A stretch of DNA of 64,000 bases from Pseudomonas sp. PDNC002 (GTDB lineage: Bacteria; Pseudomonadota; Gammaproteobacteria; Pseudomonadales; Pseudomonadaceae), in NCBI RefSeq assembly GCF_016919445.1, contig NZ_CP070356.1:5459502-5523501 (forward strand). The letters are read 5' to 3'. Positions 10,893-22,071 of this stretch are shown piece by piece. A program made the position numbers and the translations under genes. Each line of letters opens with the position of its first letter. The first letter of the stretch is position 1. The notes beneath the pieces were generated by a model, which saw nothing but the letters and a program-made list of their open reading frames with translations, was not told where the DNA came from and made no database searches.

Positions 10893-11595
10893 TCAGGGGC
10901 ACCAGTGGATCGAAAGAGGTGAACGCAGGAACGCATTGACCGGCATGCGCTGGTCGTCGTTGTCGCCGAGCGCCTGGCTCAGGGTGGCCAGCTTGGACTC
11001 GCCCTGGATCGCCAGGATCTGCACCCGCGCGCCCTGCAACACGGCGCGGGTGAGGGTCAGGCGCTGGTGCGGCACGGTCGGCGCCCACATCGGCAGGCAG
11101 CGGCGAGCACTGGCCGGATCGAGGGCCTCGACCAGATTGGCGCTGCCGGGGAACAGCGAGGCGGTATGGCCGTCGTCGCCCATGCCGAGCACAAGTACGT
11201 CGATCGGCAACGAGAGTTCGTGGAGGTAGCGATCGGCCTTGTCGGCCGCCTCTTCCAGGCTGGTCGCCGGCTGATAAAGGCCGATGAAATGCGCCTTGGC
11301 CGCCGGCCCCTTGAGCAGGTGGCGACGCAGCAGGCCGGCATTGCTGTCGGGATGCGACTCCGGCACCCAGCGTTCGTCGGCAAGGCTGACGGCCACCTTC
11401 GACCAGTCCAGCACCGCGCCGCTCAATGCTTCGAGAAAGGCCACCGGACTACGCCCGCCGGACACCACCAGCAGCGCGCGGCCACGTTCGATCAGCGCCT
11501 CGCGCAGCGCATCGGCCACCGCCTCCGCCAGCCCGCGGGCCTGCTCGGCGGCGTTGTTCCAGGTTTTCCAGGCCATGCCTTCTTTCAGGCTCGGT

Positions 11596-11609
<14 letters not shown>
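10893..11609 (-). CDS. pgl: 6-phosphogluconolactonase
   Basis: 238 residues of the SugarP isomerase-like/DevB family. It hydrolyses 6-phosphogluconolactone made by Zwf. Recognised stretches are [16 protein letters not shown] (phosphate binding), [16 protein letters not shown] and [16 protein letters not shown] with the probable catalytic histidine. The ATG at 11609 lies inside the zwf 3' end, overlapping it by 14 bp, so the two are translationally coupled. Confidence 0.96.
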
Positions 11610-13065
<1,456 letters not shown>

Positions 13066-13074
13066 TTGTTGTTA
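13066..13074 (-). promoter_or_regulatory. Possible Hfq/Crc (A-rich triplet) site at zwf start
   Basis: The mRNA reads AACAACAA directly before the zwf ATG, three consecutive AAN triplets. Hfq with Crc binds such runs in Pseudomonas to block translation of carbon-use genes. This is a short example and so weaker than those at oprB and gltB. Confidence 0.4.
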
Positions 13075-13125
13075 CCAACCAAATTTTGAACGATAGTTAG
13101 CCTTCTACGCCGGCATTAAGACAAA

Positions 13126-13147
13126 TATGTAGTAATTAAACAACATA
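13126..13147. promoter_or_regulatory. Candidate HexR operator between zwf and hexR
   Basis: A 22-bp imperfect palindrome, TATGTAGTAATT and AAACAACATA, lies in the AT-rich centre of the 187-bp divergent promoter. Most symmetric positions match (TATGTwGTwAATTAwACwACATA). It resembles HexR-type sites (TGTA..TTACA or TTGT..ACAA). HexR is known to repress zwf and bind in this interval in other pseudomonads; assignment here is by pattern only. Confidence 0.6.
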
Positions 13148-13252
13148 TTTTTGCCGCCTCGCACCGCTGTTGGTCGCCTGCCGGCCTGCAGTTAGGATAG
13201 CGCCGCTGGCCGGCCCTACCCGGTCAACCGTCGATTACCCCAAGGAGCACGG

Positions 13253-14110
13253 ATGAAGAACCTGCTGGAGCAGATCCAGAGCCGACTGGAAGAGCTGAAC
13301 AAGGCCGAGCGCAAGGTCGCCCAGGTGATCCTGCACGACCCGCAGCAGGCAACGCGCTTCAGCATCGCCGCGCTGGCCCAGGCCTCCAGCGTCAGCGAGC
13401 CGACGGTGAACCGCTTCTGCCGCTCCTTCGGCATGAGCGGCTACCCGGAGCTGAAGATCCAGCTGGCGCAGAGCCTCGCCAGCGGCGCGGCCTTCGTGAC
13501 CCAGGCGGTCGCCGCGGACGACGGCCCTGAGGCCTACACCCGCAAGATCTTCAGCAGCACCATCGCCTCGTTGGACAGCGCCCACAAGCTGCTCAATCCG
13601 AAGGTGATCGACCGTGCCGTCGATCTGCTGATCCAGGCGCGGCAAATCCACTTCTTCGGTCTAGGCGCCTCGAGCTCGGTGGCGCTGGACGCGCAGCACA
13701 AGTTCTTCCGCTTCAACCTGGCGGTGTCTGCGCAGAGCGACGTGCTGATGCAGCGGATGATCGCCTCGGTGGCGCACACCGGCGATCTGTTCGTGGTGAT
13801 TTCCTACACGGGACGCACCCGCGAACTGGTGGACGTGGCGCACCTGGCGCGGCAGAACGGTGCCTCGGTGCTGGGCCTGACCGCCGCTGACTCTCCCCTC
13901 GCCCGCGCCAGCACCCTGAGCCTGGACATTCCGCTGCCCGAAGACACCGACATCTATATGCCGATGACCTCGCGCATCATCCAGCTTACGGTGCTCGACG
14001 TACTCGCCACTGGCGTGACCTTGCGCCGCGGCGTGGACTTCCAGCCGCACCTGCGCAAGATAAAAGAGAGCCTGGTACCGACGCGCTACCAACTCGATGA
14101 GGACAGCTGA
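13253..14110 (+). CDS. hexR: HexR, RpiR-family repressor of glucose metabolism
   Basis: 285 residues. The N-terminal RpiR helix-turn-helix covers about residues 1-77 ([20 protein letters not shown]), and the C-terminal SIS sugar-phosphate domain covers about 125-265 ([34 protein letters not shown]). In Pseudomonas HexR senses KDPG and represses zwf-pgl-eda, edd-glk and gapA, all of which are in this window. It is divergent from zwf with a candidate operator between them. A 138-bp repeat array begins 45 bp downstream instead of a simple terminator. Confidence 0.95.
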   Translation: MKNLLEQIQSRLEELNKAERKVAQVILHDPQQATRFSIAALAQASSVSEPTVNRFCRSFGMSGYPELKIQLAQSLASGAAFVTQAVAADDGPEAYTRKIFSSTIASLDSAHKLLNPKVIDRAVDLLIQARQIHFFGLGASSSVALDAQHKFFRFNLAVSAQSDVLMQRMIASVAHTGDLFVVISYTGRTRELVDVAHLARQNGASVLGLTAADSPLARASTLSLDIPLPEDTDIYMPMTSRIIQLTVLDVLATGVTLRRGVDFQPHLRKIKESLVPTRYQLDEDS

Positions 14111-14144
14111 GACCAGCGACTGATCGGCCGATGACCGGCGGCAG

Positions 14145-14940
14145 CACGCTCTTCGTAGGAGCGGAGCTTCTCCGCGATCACTGCGATAGCGGTGCCTGCT
14201 CCAGCACCGGCCTGGCGGCCGGGGCGCGGATAAGATCCGCTCCTACATAAAGCCTTTGCGCTGGTGGCGCAGTGACAGGCAACACCGCTCTTGTAGGAGC
14301 GGAGCTTCTCCGCGATCACCGCGATAGCGGTGCCTGCTCCAGCACCGGCCTGGCGGCCGGGTCGCGGATAAGATCCGCTCCTACATAAAGCCTTTGCGCT
14401 GGTGGCGCGGTAACAGGCAACACCGCTCTCGTAGGCGCGGAGCTTCTCCGCGATCACCGCGATAGCGGTGCCTGCTCCAGCACCGGCCTGGCGGCCGGGT
14501 CGCGGATAAGATCCGCTCCTACATAAAACCTTTGCGCTGGTGGCGCAGTGACAGGCAACACCGCTCTTGTAGGAGCGGAGCTTCTCCGCGATTACCGCGA
14601 TAGCGGTGCCCTCTACAGCACCGGCCTGGCGGCCGGGTCGCGGATAAGATCCGCTCCTACATAAAGCCTTTGCACCGGTGGCGCGGTGACAGGCAACACC
14701 GCTCTTGTAGGAGCGGAGCTTCTCCGCGATTACCGCGATAGCGGTGCCCTCTCCAGCACCGGCCTGGCGGCCGGATCGCGGATAAGATCCGCTCCTACAT
14801 AAAGCCTTTGCGCTGGTGGCGCAGTGACAGGCAACACCGCTCTTGTAGGAGCGGAGCTTCTCCGCGATTACCGCGATAGCGGTGCCCTCTCCAGCACCGG
14901 CCTGGCGGCCGGGTCGCGGATAAGATCCGCTCCTACAGAG
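14145..14940 (+). repeat. REP/BIME tandem array, six units with an exact 138-bp period
   Basis: This fills the 831-bp gap between hexR and the mutarotase gene. Units begin at 14155, 14293, 14431, 14569, 14707 and 14845, each exactly 138 bp apart. Every unit carries GTAGGAGCGGAGCTTCTCCG (one copy has GTAGGCGCGG), a GCGATAGCGGTG stem, CACCGGCCTGGCGGCCGG, the inverted partner ATCCGCTCCTAC, and a link ACATAAAGCCTTTGCGCTGG. Unit-to-unit differences are a few substitutions. The last unit ends at the 3' side of the convergent gene. No CDS is contained; the apparent frames are repeat read-through. Confidence 0.95.
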
Positions 14941-14941
14941 A

Positions 14942-15778
14942 TCAGACCAAGCCGGCGCGCAGGTTCAGCAACATCCGCTCGCCCTGCGCGAGGATCAGGC
15001 CGCCGGCGCGGTAACCGGCGGCGCCGATGCACAGGAAGCGCTCCGCTTCGCCCGGCTCGACCTGCTCCACCGCGCGGCTGCCGGGGTGCCAGATGACGCT
15101 GCCGGCACTGGTGTTCTTGTCGATGCGCAGGCGGCGTTGCCAGCCGGCATCTTCCAGCACCAGGGAACCGGTGTTGTAGAGCACCTGCTTGACCGCGCCA
15201 CGGGGCGCCCAGGTGTTGGGCAGGCCACTGGCCTTGCCGTCCAGCTCCATGCCGTGGACCACCGAGCGGCGCAGCGACCCCACGCGCCAGTAAGGCTGCA
15301 GGGCGAAGCTGAAGAGGCAGTCGCTGTCATCCTCGTGGTAGCTGGAAAGCTCGATGTCCAGGTCCTGGCCCAGGCGCGCTTCCAGGCGCACGTGCCAGTC
15401 CTCGATGTCCAGCTGCCAACTGACCACCACCTTGCTGTCATCGGCCCAGGCATCGAGCATGCGCCACTCGCGCTGGCGAGCCCAGCCGTGCTGGGGCCAG
15501 TCGGTTTCCACCGGGTGGCTACCGAACCAGGGCCAGCAGACCGGAATACCGCCACGAATCGGCGCGGTGCTCAGGCTCGGCCACTGACTGGAACACCACA
15601 ACAGCGGGCGCGCGCCGCGCGGCTGGAAGTGCAGCAGTTGCGCGCCCTGGCGGCTGAATACCGCCTGGCATTGCGGGTGATCGATGAGCAGCAGGTCGCG
15701 ACGCTGGAAGCGCACCCAGTCGAAGGGCCGCTTGGCCCGCATGGAATGAAAAAAGCGCTGCAGCGGATGCTCGAGCAT
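14942..15778 (-). CDS. D-hexose-6-phosphate mutarotase (aldose 1-epimerase family, YeaD-like)
   Basis: 278 residues from the ATG at 15778. It probably interconverts the anomers of glucose-6-phosphate, feeding Zwf. Family marks are LLLIDHPQCQAVFSRQGAQLL, the substrate loop PIRGGIPVCWPWFG, HGWARQREW with a likely catalytic histidine and an acidic residue late in the protein (VEPGEAERF). The start is uncertain: an in-frame ATG at 15814 and a GTG at 15844 would add 12 or 22 residues, which do not look conserved. It sits among the glucose genes and is convergent with hexR across the repeat array. Confidence 0.85.
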   Translation of the reverse strand: MLEHPLQRFFHSMRAKRPFDWVRFQRRDLLLIDHPQCQAVFSRQGAQLLHFQPRGARPLLWCSSQWPSLSTAPIRGGIPVCWPWFGSHPVETDWPQHGWARQREWRMLDAWADDSKVVVSWQLDIEDWHVRLEARLGQDLDIELSSYHEDDSDCLFSFALQPYWRVGSLRRSVVHGMELDGKASGLPNTWAPRGAVKQVLYNTGSLVLEDAGWQRRLRIDKNTSAGSVIWHPGSRAVEQVEPGEAERFLCIGAAGYRAGGLILAQGERMLLNLRAGLV

Positions 15779-15988
15779 TGTCCGGATGTCCTGATCCAAT
15801 CCCTGCCCGGACATTCCGGGGCGTGAATATCTCTGTAGTTTCACTACATCTTACAGAAAAGGCGGCGATTCTAACCGCAAAGCCTAGTCACGCGCAGCGC
15901 CCGTGCCAACGGAAAATCAGTTCTCACGAGTCCCGAGGCCGCCGGTTGTCTGCTCCGAGGTAGTTTGGGATTTCTCAGCAAGGGCTCG

Positions 15989-16120
15989 CCCTCTCCCTAA
16001 CCCTCTCCCTGAAGGGAGAGGGGACTGTTCAGTTTCAATCGAAACTCCTCACACGCCGGCAACTCCGATCTGCTCCCTCTCCCTTCGGAGCGGGGCGCGT
16101 AGCCAGGGCTGGGGAGAGGG
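15989..16120. repeat. Paired-palindrome element, copy 1 (GGGAGAGGG family)
   Basis: Two inverted hairpin arms surround a unique core of about 50 bp. The left arm reads CCCTCTCCCTAACCCTCTCC with a GAAGGGAGAGGG return; the right arm is CCCTCTCCCTTCGGAGCGGG continuing to AGCCAGGGCTGGGGAGAGGG. This is the same architecture, in the opposite orientation, as the two copies near 22.2 and 22.8 kb. With the oprB terminator it accounts for most of the 478-bp gap; I see nothing else in the rest. Confidence 0.85.
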
Positions 16121-16208
16121 AAAACCGCAGGCACAGACTCACAAGAAGACAGTTGCACCTACAAAAAAGCCGCTAGCGCGACCACCCTGTTCGCGACTGG
16201 TAGCAGGC

Positions 16209-16234
16209 AAAAAAAGCCCGTCGAATCGACGGGC
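16209..16234 (-). terminator. Terminator of oprB
   Basis: On the minus strand GCCCGTCGA-TTCGACGGGC is followed by seven T, 23 bp after the oprB stop codon. Confidence 0.92.
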
Positions 16235-16256
16235 CCAATGATGCACCAGGGAGCAA

Positions 16257-17615
16257 TCAGAAGCTGGACTGGATCTTCAGGCCGGCCACCACGGCGTTAT
16301 TCACCTCGTCCACCCCGCCCGGATGGCGGATGTACTGCAGGTTCGGGCGCACGGTGAGCCAATTGGTCACATGCACGCCGTAGTACAGCTCGGCGTCGTA
16401 CTCGGTGTCCTGGATCGGCTGGTACAGCGGGTTGTCGTAGTCGTCGATGCCGTTGACCTGGTTGGTCAGGCGCTGGCGATCCTGCACGTCGTCGTTGACG
16501 TGAATGCGCGCCAGGCCCAGGCCGATGTCGTCCTTCGGCCGCGCGTCGAACAGGCCTTTGTAGACCAGCCCCACCTGCTGGTAGTTGTCGACGGTGTTGG
16601 TCGCCTCGTCATGCACGGTGAAGTTGGCGAACAGGCTCAGGCCGCGCGAGGCGTCGCCGTTGTGCGCGGTGACCTGCTGCTGCGCCACCACCCACCAGCC
16701 GTGCTTGCTGTCGTGGGATTTGAACGGCTCGCCGGTGAGCGGCTGCGGGTTGCCGTTGACGTCTTCGTAGACATCGTCTGCCTTGGCGGTGCTGTAGTAG
16801 TAGCCCAAGCGGTATTCGCCGGGCAGCTGCGCGGCGCCGACCTTCGGCTGCCAGACCAGCTCCACCGGCAGGATGGTGCCCTTGGTGCCGCTGCCGTTGA
16901 GCTTGAAGCCGTTGCCGGTTTCCAGGTTCGACGGGTTCTGGTTGTAGGCGCCGACCTGGGCGAAGAATTCGTCGTTGAAATTCCACTTCACCCGCGCGGC
17001 CCATTGGCTGACCGGCCAGTTGTACCAGATGCCACCCACCCAGTTGCCCACCTGCGAGCCGCAGAAGGCCAGGTTCTGGAAGTCGCAGGGGAAGCTGTTG
17101 AAGTCCTCGCCCTCGCCGAAGCGGCCGACCTTCACGTCCAGCGCACCATCGAAGTATTTCTGCTTGATCCACATCTGGGTCAGACGCCAGGTCTGGCCCC
17201 GGCCCCAGACTTCCTGCACGGAGCTGAACTGTCCGGCGCGCGGGTCGCTGATGCGGTCGTTGGAGAGGTTGCGGCCGCTGCGCTCGGTAACGGTCAGCTG
17301 GAACTCGGTGTCGTTCCAGCCGAGGATCTTCTGCAGGTCCAGATGAGTACCGAGGGCGAACTGGTCGGAGTAGCGCGCCGTGGTGTGCTGGTCGTAGCCG
17401 CCGCCCAGGTTGCTGGCCGCCTCACCGACATAGTCGAGCTTGAAGTCATACCCCTTCTCCAGCAGCTCGGTGCGTTTGCCGCCCCAGTCTCCCAGGCCCC
17501 ACTGGGACTCGGAAGAGAAGGCATCCGCGGCATGGGCGACGTTGCCCACGCATCCCAGAGCGAGCAGGCAGCCCAGGGTTCGTGCTGCAGGCCGGTTCTT
17601 GTTGTTCTTGTGCAT
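16257..17615 (-). CDS. oprB: OprB, carbohydrate-selective outer-membrane porin
   Basis: 452 residues. A signal peptide (ending NVAHA) is followed by a beta-barrel with alternating aromatic strands and the terminal residue Phe (KIQSSF), the usual signal for outer-membrane insertion. Segments such as LLEKGYDFKLDYVGEAASNLGGG and WGRGQTWRLTQMWIKQKYFDG are typical of OprB/LamB-like carbohydrate porins. It admits glucose and other sugars into the periplasm for GltB. It is last in the glt operon, 52 bp after gltK, with a strong terminator. Codons 3-7 form an A-rich triplet run typical of Hfq/Crc control. Confidence 0.95.
   Translation of the reverse strand: MHKNNKNRPAARTLGCLLALGCVGNVAHAADAFSSESQWGLGDWGGKRTELLEKGYDFKLDYVGEAASNLGGGYDQHTTARYSDQFALGTHLDLQKILGWNDTEFQLTVTERSGRNLSNDRISDPRAGQFSSVQEVWGRGQTWRLTQMWIKQKYFDGALDVKVGRFGEGEDFNSFPCDFQNLAFCGSQVGNWVGGIWYNWPVSQWAARVKWNFNDEFFAQVGAYNQNPSNLETGNGFKLNGSGTKGTILPVELVWQPKVGAAQLPGEYRLGYYYSTAKADDVYEDVNGNPQPLTGEPFKSHDSKHGWWVVAQQQVTAHNGDASRGLSLFANFTVHDEATNTVDNYQQVGLVYKGLFDARPKDDIGLGLARIHVNDDVQDRQRLTNQVNGIDDYDNPLYQPIQDTEYDAELYYGVHVTNWLTVRPNLQYIRHPGGVDEVNNAVVAGLKIQSSF
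17595..17609 (-). promoter_or_regulatory. Hfq/Crc-type site inside the oprB start region
   Basis: Codons 3 to 7 of oprB read AAG AAC AAC AAG AAC, five consecutive AAN triplets starting six bases after the ATG. Such runs are the binding pattern for Hfq/Crc catabolite repression in Pseudomonas. Confidence 0.6.
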
Positions 17616-17667
17616 CTCCAGCGTCCTCGTTGTCTTGGTATCAAGCGTAGTTACAGGCAGGGGTGTT

Positions 17668-18828
17668 TCAGGAATGCTTCTGTCGGGCCAACGGCGTCAC
17701 CTTGTTCGCGCCGTCGCCACGCGGCGCGGCGCGCAGGCGCTCGCCGCTCTGCGCGTCGAACAGCAGCGCGCGGGAGGGATCGAAGCGCAATTGCAGGGAA
17801 GAGCCCGGCTGCGGTGTCTGGTCCGGTGCGAGACGGCAGCAGACCTTGGCGCCATTCAGGGTGACGAAGACCAGGGTGTCCGGGCCGGTAGGTTCGACGA
17901 CCTCCACCTCGGCACGCAGATCGCTCGGGCCATTGACGCCATCGGTAGCCAGTTGCAGCTGCTCCGGACGCACACCGAGAATCAGCTCGCGGCCTTCGGC
18001 GAGACCGACATCCAGCTGTAGCGGCAGCTCGCAGCGATCCTGGCCGCTGTCGAGCACACCGACCAGGCGATTGCCCAGCGGCTGCATCTTGAGCGGGATG
18101 AAGTTCATCGGCGGCGAACCGATGAAGCTGGCAACGAACAGGTTGGCCGGATCGTTGTAGATCTGCTGCGGCGTGCCGAACTGCTGGACGATGCCGTCCT
18201 TCATCACCGCCACCTTGTCACCCAGGGTCATGGCCTCGATCTGGTCGTGGGTCACGTACACCGTGGTGGTCTTCAGGCGCTGGTGCATCAGCTTGATTTC
18301 GGTGCGCATCTCCACGCGCAGCTTGGCATCGAGGTTCGACAGCGGTTCGTCGAACAGGTAGATCTTCGGCCGCCGCGCCAGCGCCCGGCCCATGGCCACG
18401 CGCTGCTGCTGGCCGCCGGAGAGCTGCGAGGGTTTGCGCTCGAGCAGGTGCTCGATCTGCAGCAGCTTCGATACACGGGCCACTTCCGCATCGATCTCGG
18501 CCTTGGGCAGTTTGCGGATCTTCAGGCCGAAGGCGATGTTCTCGCGCACGCTCATGGTCGGGTACAGCGCGTAGGACTGGAACACCATGGCGATGTCGCG
18601 GTCCTTCGGGCTCATCCCGCTGATGTCCTGGCCGTCTACCAGGATGGCGCCACCGGTGACATTTTCCAGGCCGGCGATGCAGTTCATCAGGGTGGATTTG
18701 CCGCAGCCGGAGGGGCCGACCAGGATCAGGAATTCGCCCGAGGCGATCGACAGGTTGATCGACTTCAGCGTGTCGGCCAGGCCGCTGCCGTAGGACTTGT
18801 GCAGGTTGTGCAGTTCGAGTGTGGACAT
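17668..18828 (-). CDS. gltK: Glucose ABC transporter ATP-binding protein (MalK/UgpC type)
   Basis: 386 residues. ATPase domain with Walker [10 protein letters not shown], signature [15 protein letters not shown], Walker [16 protein letters not shown] and H-loop [13 protein letters not shown], followed by an OB-fold regulatory domain ([32 protein letters not shown]). It energises the GltFG permease for periplasmic glucose. It follows gltG by 12 bp and precedes oprB in a gltB-F-G-K-oprB operon. Homologues are named gltK, gtsD or malK. Confidence 0.93.
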   Translation of the reverse strand: MSTLELHNLHKSYGSGLADTLKSINLSIASGEFLILVGPSGCGKSTLMNCIAGLENVTGGAILVDGQDISGMSPKDRDIAMVFQSYALYPTMSVRENIAFGLKIRKLPKAEIDAEVARVSKLLQIEHLLERKPSQLSGGQQQRVAMGRALARRPKIYLFDEPLSNLDAKLRVEMRTEIKLMHQRLKTTTVYVTHDQIEAMTLGDKVAVMKDGIVQQFGTPQQIYNDPANLFVASFIGSPPMNFIPLKMQPLGNRLVGVLDSGQDRCELPLQLDVGLAEGRELILGVRPEQLQLATDGVNGPSDLRAEVEVVEPTGPDTLVFVTLNGAKVCCRLAPDQTPQPGSSLQLRFDPSRALLFDAQSGERLRAAPRGDGANKVTPLARQKHS

Positions 18829-18840
18829 CTTGGGCTTACC

Positions 18841-19686
18841 TCAACCTTTGACCGCGCCGGCAGTCAGCCCGCGCACGAAGTACTTGCCGGCCAGTACGTA
18901 GACCACCAGCGTGGGCAGCGCCGCGATCATCGCGGCGGCCATGTCGACGTTGTATTCCTTGACCCCGGTGCTGATGTTCACCAGGTTGTTCAGCGCCACG
19001 GTGATGGGCTGCGCGTCGCCGCTGGCGAACACCACGCCGAACAGGAAGTCGTTCCAGATCTGCGTGAACTGCCAGATCAGGCAGACCATCACGATGGGCG
19101 TGGACATGGGCATCAGGATGCGCAGGAAGATGGTGAAGAACCCGGCGCCGTCGAGGCGCGCGGCTTTGACCAGGGCATCGGGAATCGCCACGAAGTAGTT
19201 GCGGAAGAACAACGTGGTGAAGGCCAGCCCGTAGATGCAGTGGACCATCACCAGCCCGGTGGTGGTGTTGGCCAGGCCGAGCTTGCCGAGGGTGAAGGAC
19301 ATCGGCAGGAGGATCACCTGGAACGGCAGGAAGCAGCCGAACAGCAGCGCGCCGAAGAACAGCTGCGAGCCACGGAAGCGCCACATCGACAGCACGTAGC
19401 CGTTCATGGCGCCGATGAACGTAGAGATCAGCACGCCCGGCACGGTGATCTTCACCGAATTCCAGAAGTAATCGTCCACGGCGCCCCAGGCCTTCACCCA
19501 GCCGATCACGGTGAACACGTCCGGCAGCGCCAGCAGGTTGCTGTTGCGGATGTCCTCGGGCGTTTTGAAGCTGGTCATCAGCATCACCAGCAGCGGGATC
19601 ACATACAGCGCCACGGCGCCCCAGAGGGTCGCGTGCACCGCCAGGCGGCTCAGGCTGAACGACGGTTTCAGGGTCGAGTCATGCAT
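18841..19686 (-). CDS. gltG: Glucose ABC transporter permease
   Basis: 281 residues with six predicted membrane helices. The cytoplasmic EAA loop that contacts the ATPase reads IPDALVKAARLDGAGFFTIF. It belongs to the MalG type of binding-protein-dependent permeases, and forms the channel with GltF. Its start overlaps the 3' end of gltF by 8 bp. Confidence 0.92.
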   Translation of the reverse strand: MHDSTLKPSFSLSRLAVHATLWGAVALYVIPLLVMLMTSFKTPEDIRNSNLLALPDVFTVIGWVKAWGAVDDYFWNSVKITVPGVLISTFIGAMNGYVLSMWRFRGSQLFFGALLFGCFLPFQVILLPMSFTLGKLGLANTTTGLVMVHCIYGLAFTTLFFRNYFVAIPDALVKAARLDGAGFFTIFLRILMPMSTPIVMVCLIWQFTQIWNDFLFGVVFASGDAQPITVALNNLVNISTGVKEYNVDMAAAMIAALPTLVVYVLAGKYFVRGLTAGAVKG

Positions 19687-20605
19687 GGCGCTTGCCCCGC
19701 AGTTCGGAGTACAGGTACGGCACGACGATGGCCAGCACGGCGCCCAGCATCAGCATCGCGCTGGCCGCGCCCAGGCCCATCTGGCCGCGGGTGAAGGTGT
19801 GGGCATACATGAACATCGCCGGCAGGTCGGAGGAGTAGCCGGGGCCGCCGGCGGTCATCGCGGCCACCAGGTCGAAGCTCTTGATGGCGATGTGCGCGAG
19901 GATCATCAGCGCGCTGAAGAACACCGGGCGCAGGCTCGGCAAGACGATGCGCAGGTAGATGGTGGGCAGGCTCGCACCGTCCACCTGGGCGGCGCGCACG
20001 ATGGCCGGGTCGACCCCGCGCAGGCCAGCGAGGAACAGCGCCATGACGAAGCCCGAGGCCTGCCAAACGGCGGCGATCACCAGGCAGTAGACGACCCGCT
20101 CCGGGTCCACCAGCCAGTCGAAGCGAAAGCCTGTCCAGCCCCAGTCGCGCAGCAGCTTATCCAGGCCCAGGCCGGGATTGAGCAGCCACTTCCAGGCGGT
20201 GCCGGTGACGATCATCGACAGTGCCATGGGGTACAGGTAGACGGTGCGGATGAAGCCTTCGCGGCGGATACGCTGGTCCAGCAGCACGGCGAGGAAGACA
20301 CCGAGCACCAGGCAGGTGCCAATGAACAGGCCGCCGAACAGCAGCAGGTTCTTGCTCGCCACCCACCAGCGATCGTTGTCCCACAGTCGCAGGTACTGGC
20401 TCAGCCCGGCCCAGCTGTAGGCCGGCATGAAGCGCGAATTGGTGAAGGACAGCAGCAGCGTCCAGCCGATGTAGCCATACACACAGACCAGCACCACGAG
20501 CATGCTCGGGGCCAGCACCAGCTTCGGCAGCCAGGCCTGCAGGCCGTCGAGCAGCGAAGCCCGAGGCGCGGCGGCGGGAGTGAAAGTCGGGGATCGGGTC
20601 GCCAT
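19679..20605 (-). CDS. gltF: Glucose ABC transporter permease
   Basis: 308 residues, MalF-type permease with six membrane helices after a short cytoplasmic N-terminus. The EAA motif is GVDPAIVRAAQVDGASLPTI. It overlaps gltG by 8 bp and lies 102 bp after gltB, with a hairpin in that gap that could lower its expression relative to the binding protein. Confidence 0.92.
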   Translation of the reverse strand: MATRSPTFTPAAAPRASLLDGLQAWLPKLVLAPSMLVVLVCVYGYIGWTLLLSFTNSRFMPAYSWAGLSQYLRLWDNDRWWVASKNLLLFGGLFIGTCLVLGVFLAVLLDQRIRREGFIRTVYLYPMALSMIVTGTAWKWLLNPGLGLDKLLRDWGWTGFRFDWLVDPERVVYCLVIAAVWQASGFVMALFLAGLRGVDPAIVRAAQVDGASLPTIYLRIVLPSLRPVFFSALMILAHIAIKSFDLVAAMTAGGPGYSSDLPAMFMYAHTFTRGQMGLGAASAMLMLGAVLAIVVPYLYSELRGKRHA

Positions 20606-20674
20606 CTGCTTTCTCGAGGATGAGTGAGCCCACCCGGGCTGCCGTGGCGGCCCGGAATCGTTCTGGGGAATCAG

Positions 20675-20700
20675 AAAACCGGCTCCGTCACGGAGCCGGC
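20675..20700 (-). terminator. Hairpin after gltB, probable partial terminator or mRNA stabiliser
   Basis: On the minus strand CCGGCTCCGTGACGGAGCCGG is followed by TTTTC. It stands 7 bp after the gltB stop, inside the operon. Such hairpins commonly keep binding-protein mRNA abundant while the permease genes are expressed less. Confidence 0.7.
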
Positions 20701-20707
20701 GAGCGCG

Positions 20708-21970
20708 TTACTGCGCGGCAGCCTGGATGGCGGCGCCCAGTTGCTGCGCGGTCTTCTGCGGATCGGCGGCGGGGTCGTTGAAGAAGTTGGTGACCACGTC
20801 GAAGATCGCGCCCTGCACGTAGCTGGAGGCGGCCATGCTGTGAGCCATGCTCGGCACCAGGTTGCCGTCGGCGGAGGCGGCCTTGAAGTCCTTCATGGAC
20901 TGCTGGGCGCAGGCGTCGAAGGGCGTCATGTCGACGTCCAGGCGCACCGGGATCGAGCCCTTGTTCAGGCTGAAGTCCTTCTGGAACGCCGGGTCGAGCA
21001 CCGCGCGGGCCAGGTCTTCCTGGGCCTTGCGGTTCTCGGCGTTGCTCAGCTTGAACATCACCAGGGAATCGATGTTGTAGTCGAAGGCCTGCTGCGTGCC
21101 GGGGAACGGCAGGCACTGGTAGTCCTTGCCCGCCACCTTGCCGGCGGCGGTGAACTCGCTCTTGGCCCAGTCGCCCATGATCTGCATGCCGGCCTTGCCG
21201 TTGATCACCCTGCCGGTGGCGACGTTCCACTCGCGGCCGGCGGCGTCGGCGTCGACGTAGCTGTGCAGCTTCTTCAGCGCGGCGAAAACGTCGGCCATCT
21301 GCGCACCGGTCAGCGTCGCCTTGTCCTGCTCGACGAAGGCCTTGCGGTAACCTTCGGGGCCCATCTTGCTCAGGACCAGGTTCTCGAACAGCGTGCCGTC
21401 CTGCCAGGGCTGGCTACCATGGGCGAGCGGCGTGAAGCCGGCGGCCTTGAGCTTGTCGGCGGCGGCGAAGAGCTCGTCCAGGGTGGCCGGCGGCGTGGCG
21501 CCGGCCTTCTTGAAGACTTCCGGGTTGATGTACAGCCAGTTCACCCGGTGCACGTTGACCGGCACGGCCACGTAGTCGCCCTTGTACTTCATGATCTGCG
21601 CCACCTGCGGCGGCAGTAGTTGGTCCCACTTGCCTTCGGCAGCGACGTCGTTGAGGTCGGCGAGCAGGCCGAGTTCGCCCCACTCCTGGATGTCCGGCCC
21701 CTTGATCTGTGCGGCGGCCGGCGGGTTGCCGGAGACGGCGCGAGTCTTCAGCACGGTCATGGCCGCTTCGCCACCGCCACCAGCGACGGCGAAGTCCTTC
21801 CAGGTGTGGCCCTTGGCTTCGACGAGTTTCTTCAGGGTTTCGGCAGCGCGCTTCTCGCCAGGGGACGTCCACCAGTGCAGCACTTCGACTTCACCGGCGT
21901 GGGCCAGCATTGGGGAGAGACAGAAAGAGGAAAGACAGATGGCGGCCGACAGGCGACGGATCGCATTCAT
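20708..21970 (-). CDS. gltB: Glucose ABC transporter periplasmic substrate-binding protein
   Basis: 420 residues with a signal peptide ending AHAG, then a type-1 extracellular solute-binding fold starting [20 protein letters not shown]. Segments [18 protein letters not shown] and [18 protein letters not shown] are characteristic of the glucose/mannitol-binding (CUT1) group. It delivers glucose to GltFG. The start is the ATG at 21970; the leader carries an A-rich triplet run, and the promoter region holds a palindrome and a direct repeat. Also called gtsA. Confidence 0.94.
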   Translation of the reverse strand: MNAIRRLSAAICLSSFCLSPMLAHAGEVEVLHWWTSPGEKRAAETLKKLVEAKGHTWKDFAVAGGGGEAAMTVLKTRAVSGNPPAAAQIKGPDIQEWGELGLLADLNDVAAEGKWDQLLPPQVAQIMKYKGDYVAVPVNVHRVNWLYINPEVFKKAGATPPATLDELFAAADKLKAAGFTPLAHGSQPWQDGTLFENLVLSKMGPEGYRKAFVEQDKATLTGAQMADVFAALKKLHSYVDADAAGREWNVATGRVINGKAGMQIMGDWAKSEFTAAGKVAGKDYQCLPFPGTQQAFDYNIDSLVMFKLSNAENRKAQEDLARAVLDPAFQKDFSLNKGSIPVRLDVDMTPFDACAQQSMKDFKAASADGNLVPSMAHSMAASSYVQGAIFDVVTNFFNDPAADPQKTAQQLGAAIQAAAQ

Positions 21971-21979
21971 GGGGAGCAC

Positions 21980-21994
21980 CTTGTTCTTGTTATT
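21980..21994 (-). promoter_or_regulatory. Hfq/Crc-type site in the gltB leader
   Basis: The mRNA reads AATAACAAGAACAAG, five AAN triplets in a row, ending 9 bases before the ATG and overlapping the ribosome-binding region. This is one of the best such motifs in the window and predicts catabolite repression of glucose uptake. Confidence 0.65.
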
Positions 21995-22071
21995 GGACGC
22001 AAGTCTGCGCTTGCAATGATCCGAGTCTATCCAAGGCATTCTGCTCTCCGGGTAACGAAGCGATCTTTGAT

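Noticed and set aside
14086-14457. Open frame with repeated AEKLRSYKSGVAC-like peptides
   Set aside because: Read-through of the 138-bp REP units, not a gene.
14145-14940. CRISPR array
   Set aside because: The whole 138-bp unit is repeated with no variable spacers of constant length, the repeats are REP palindromes, and no cas genes are present.
18247-19794. 515-codon open frame opposite gltK and gltG
   Set aside because: Low-complexity His/Gly/Asp-rich product, antisense to ABC transporter genes with intact motifs.
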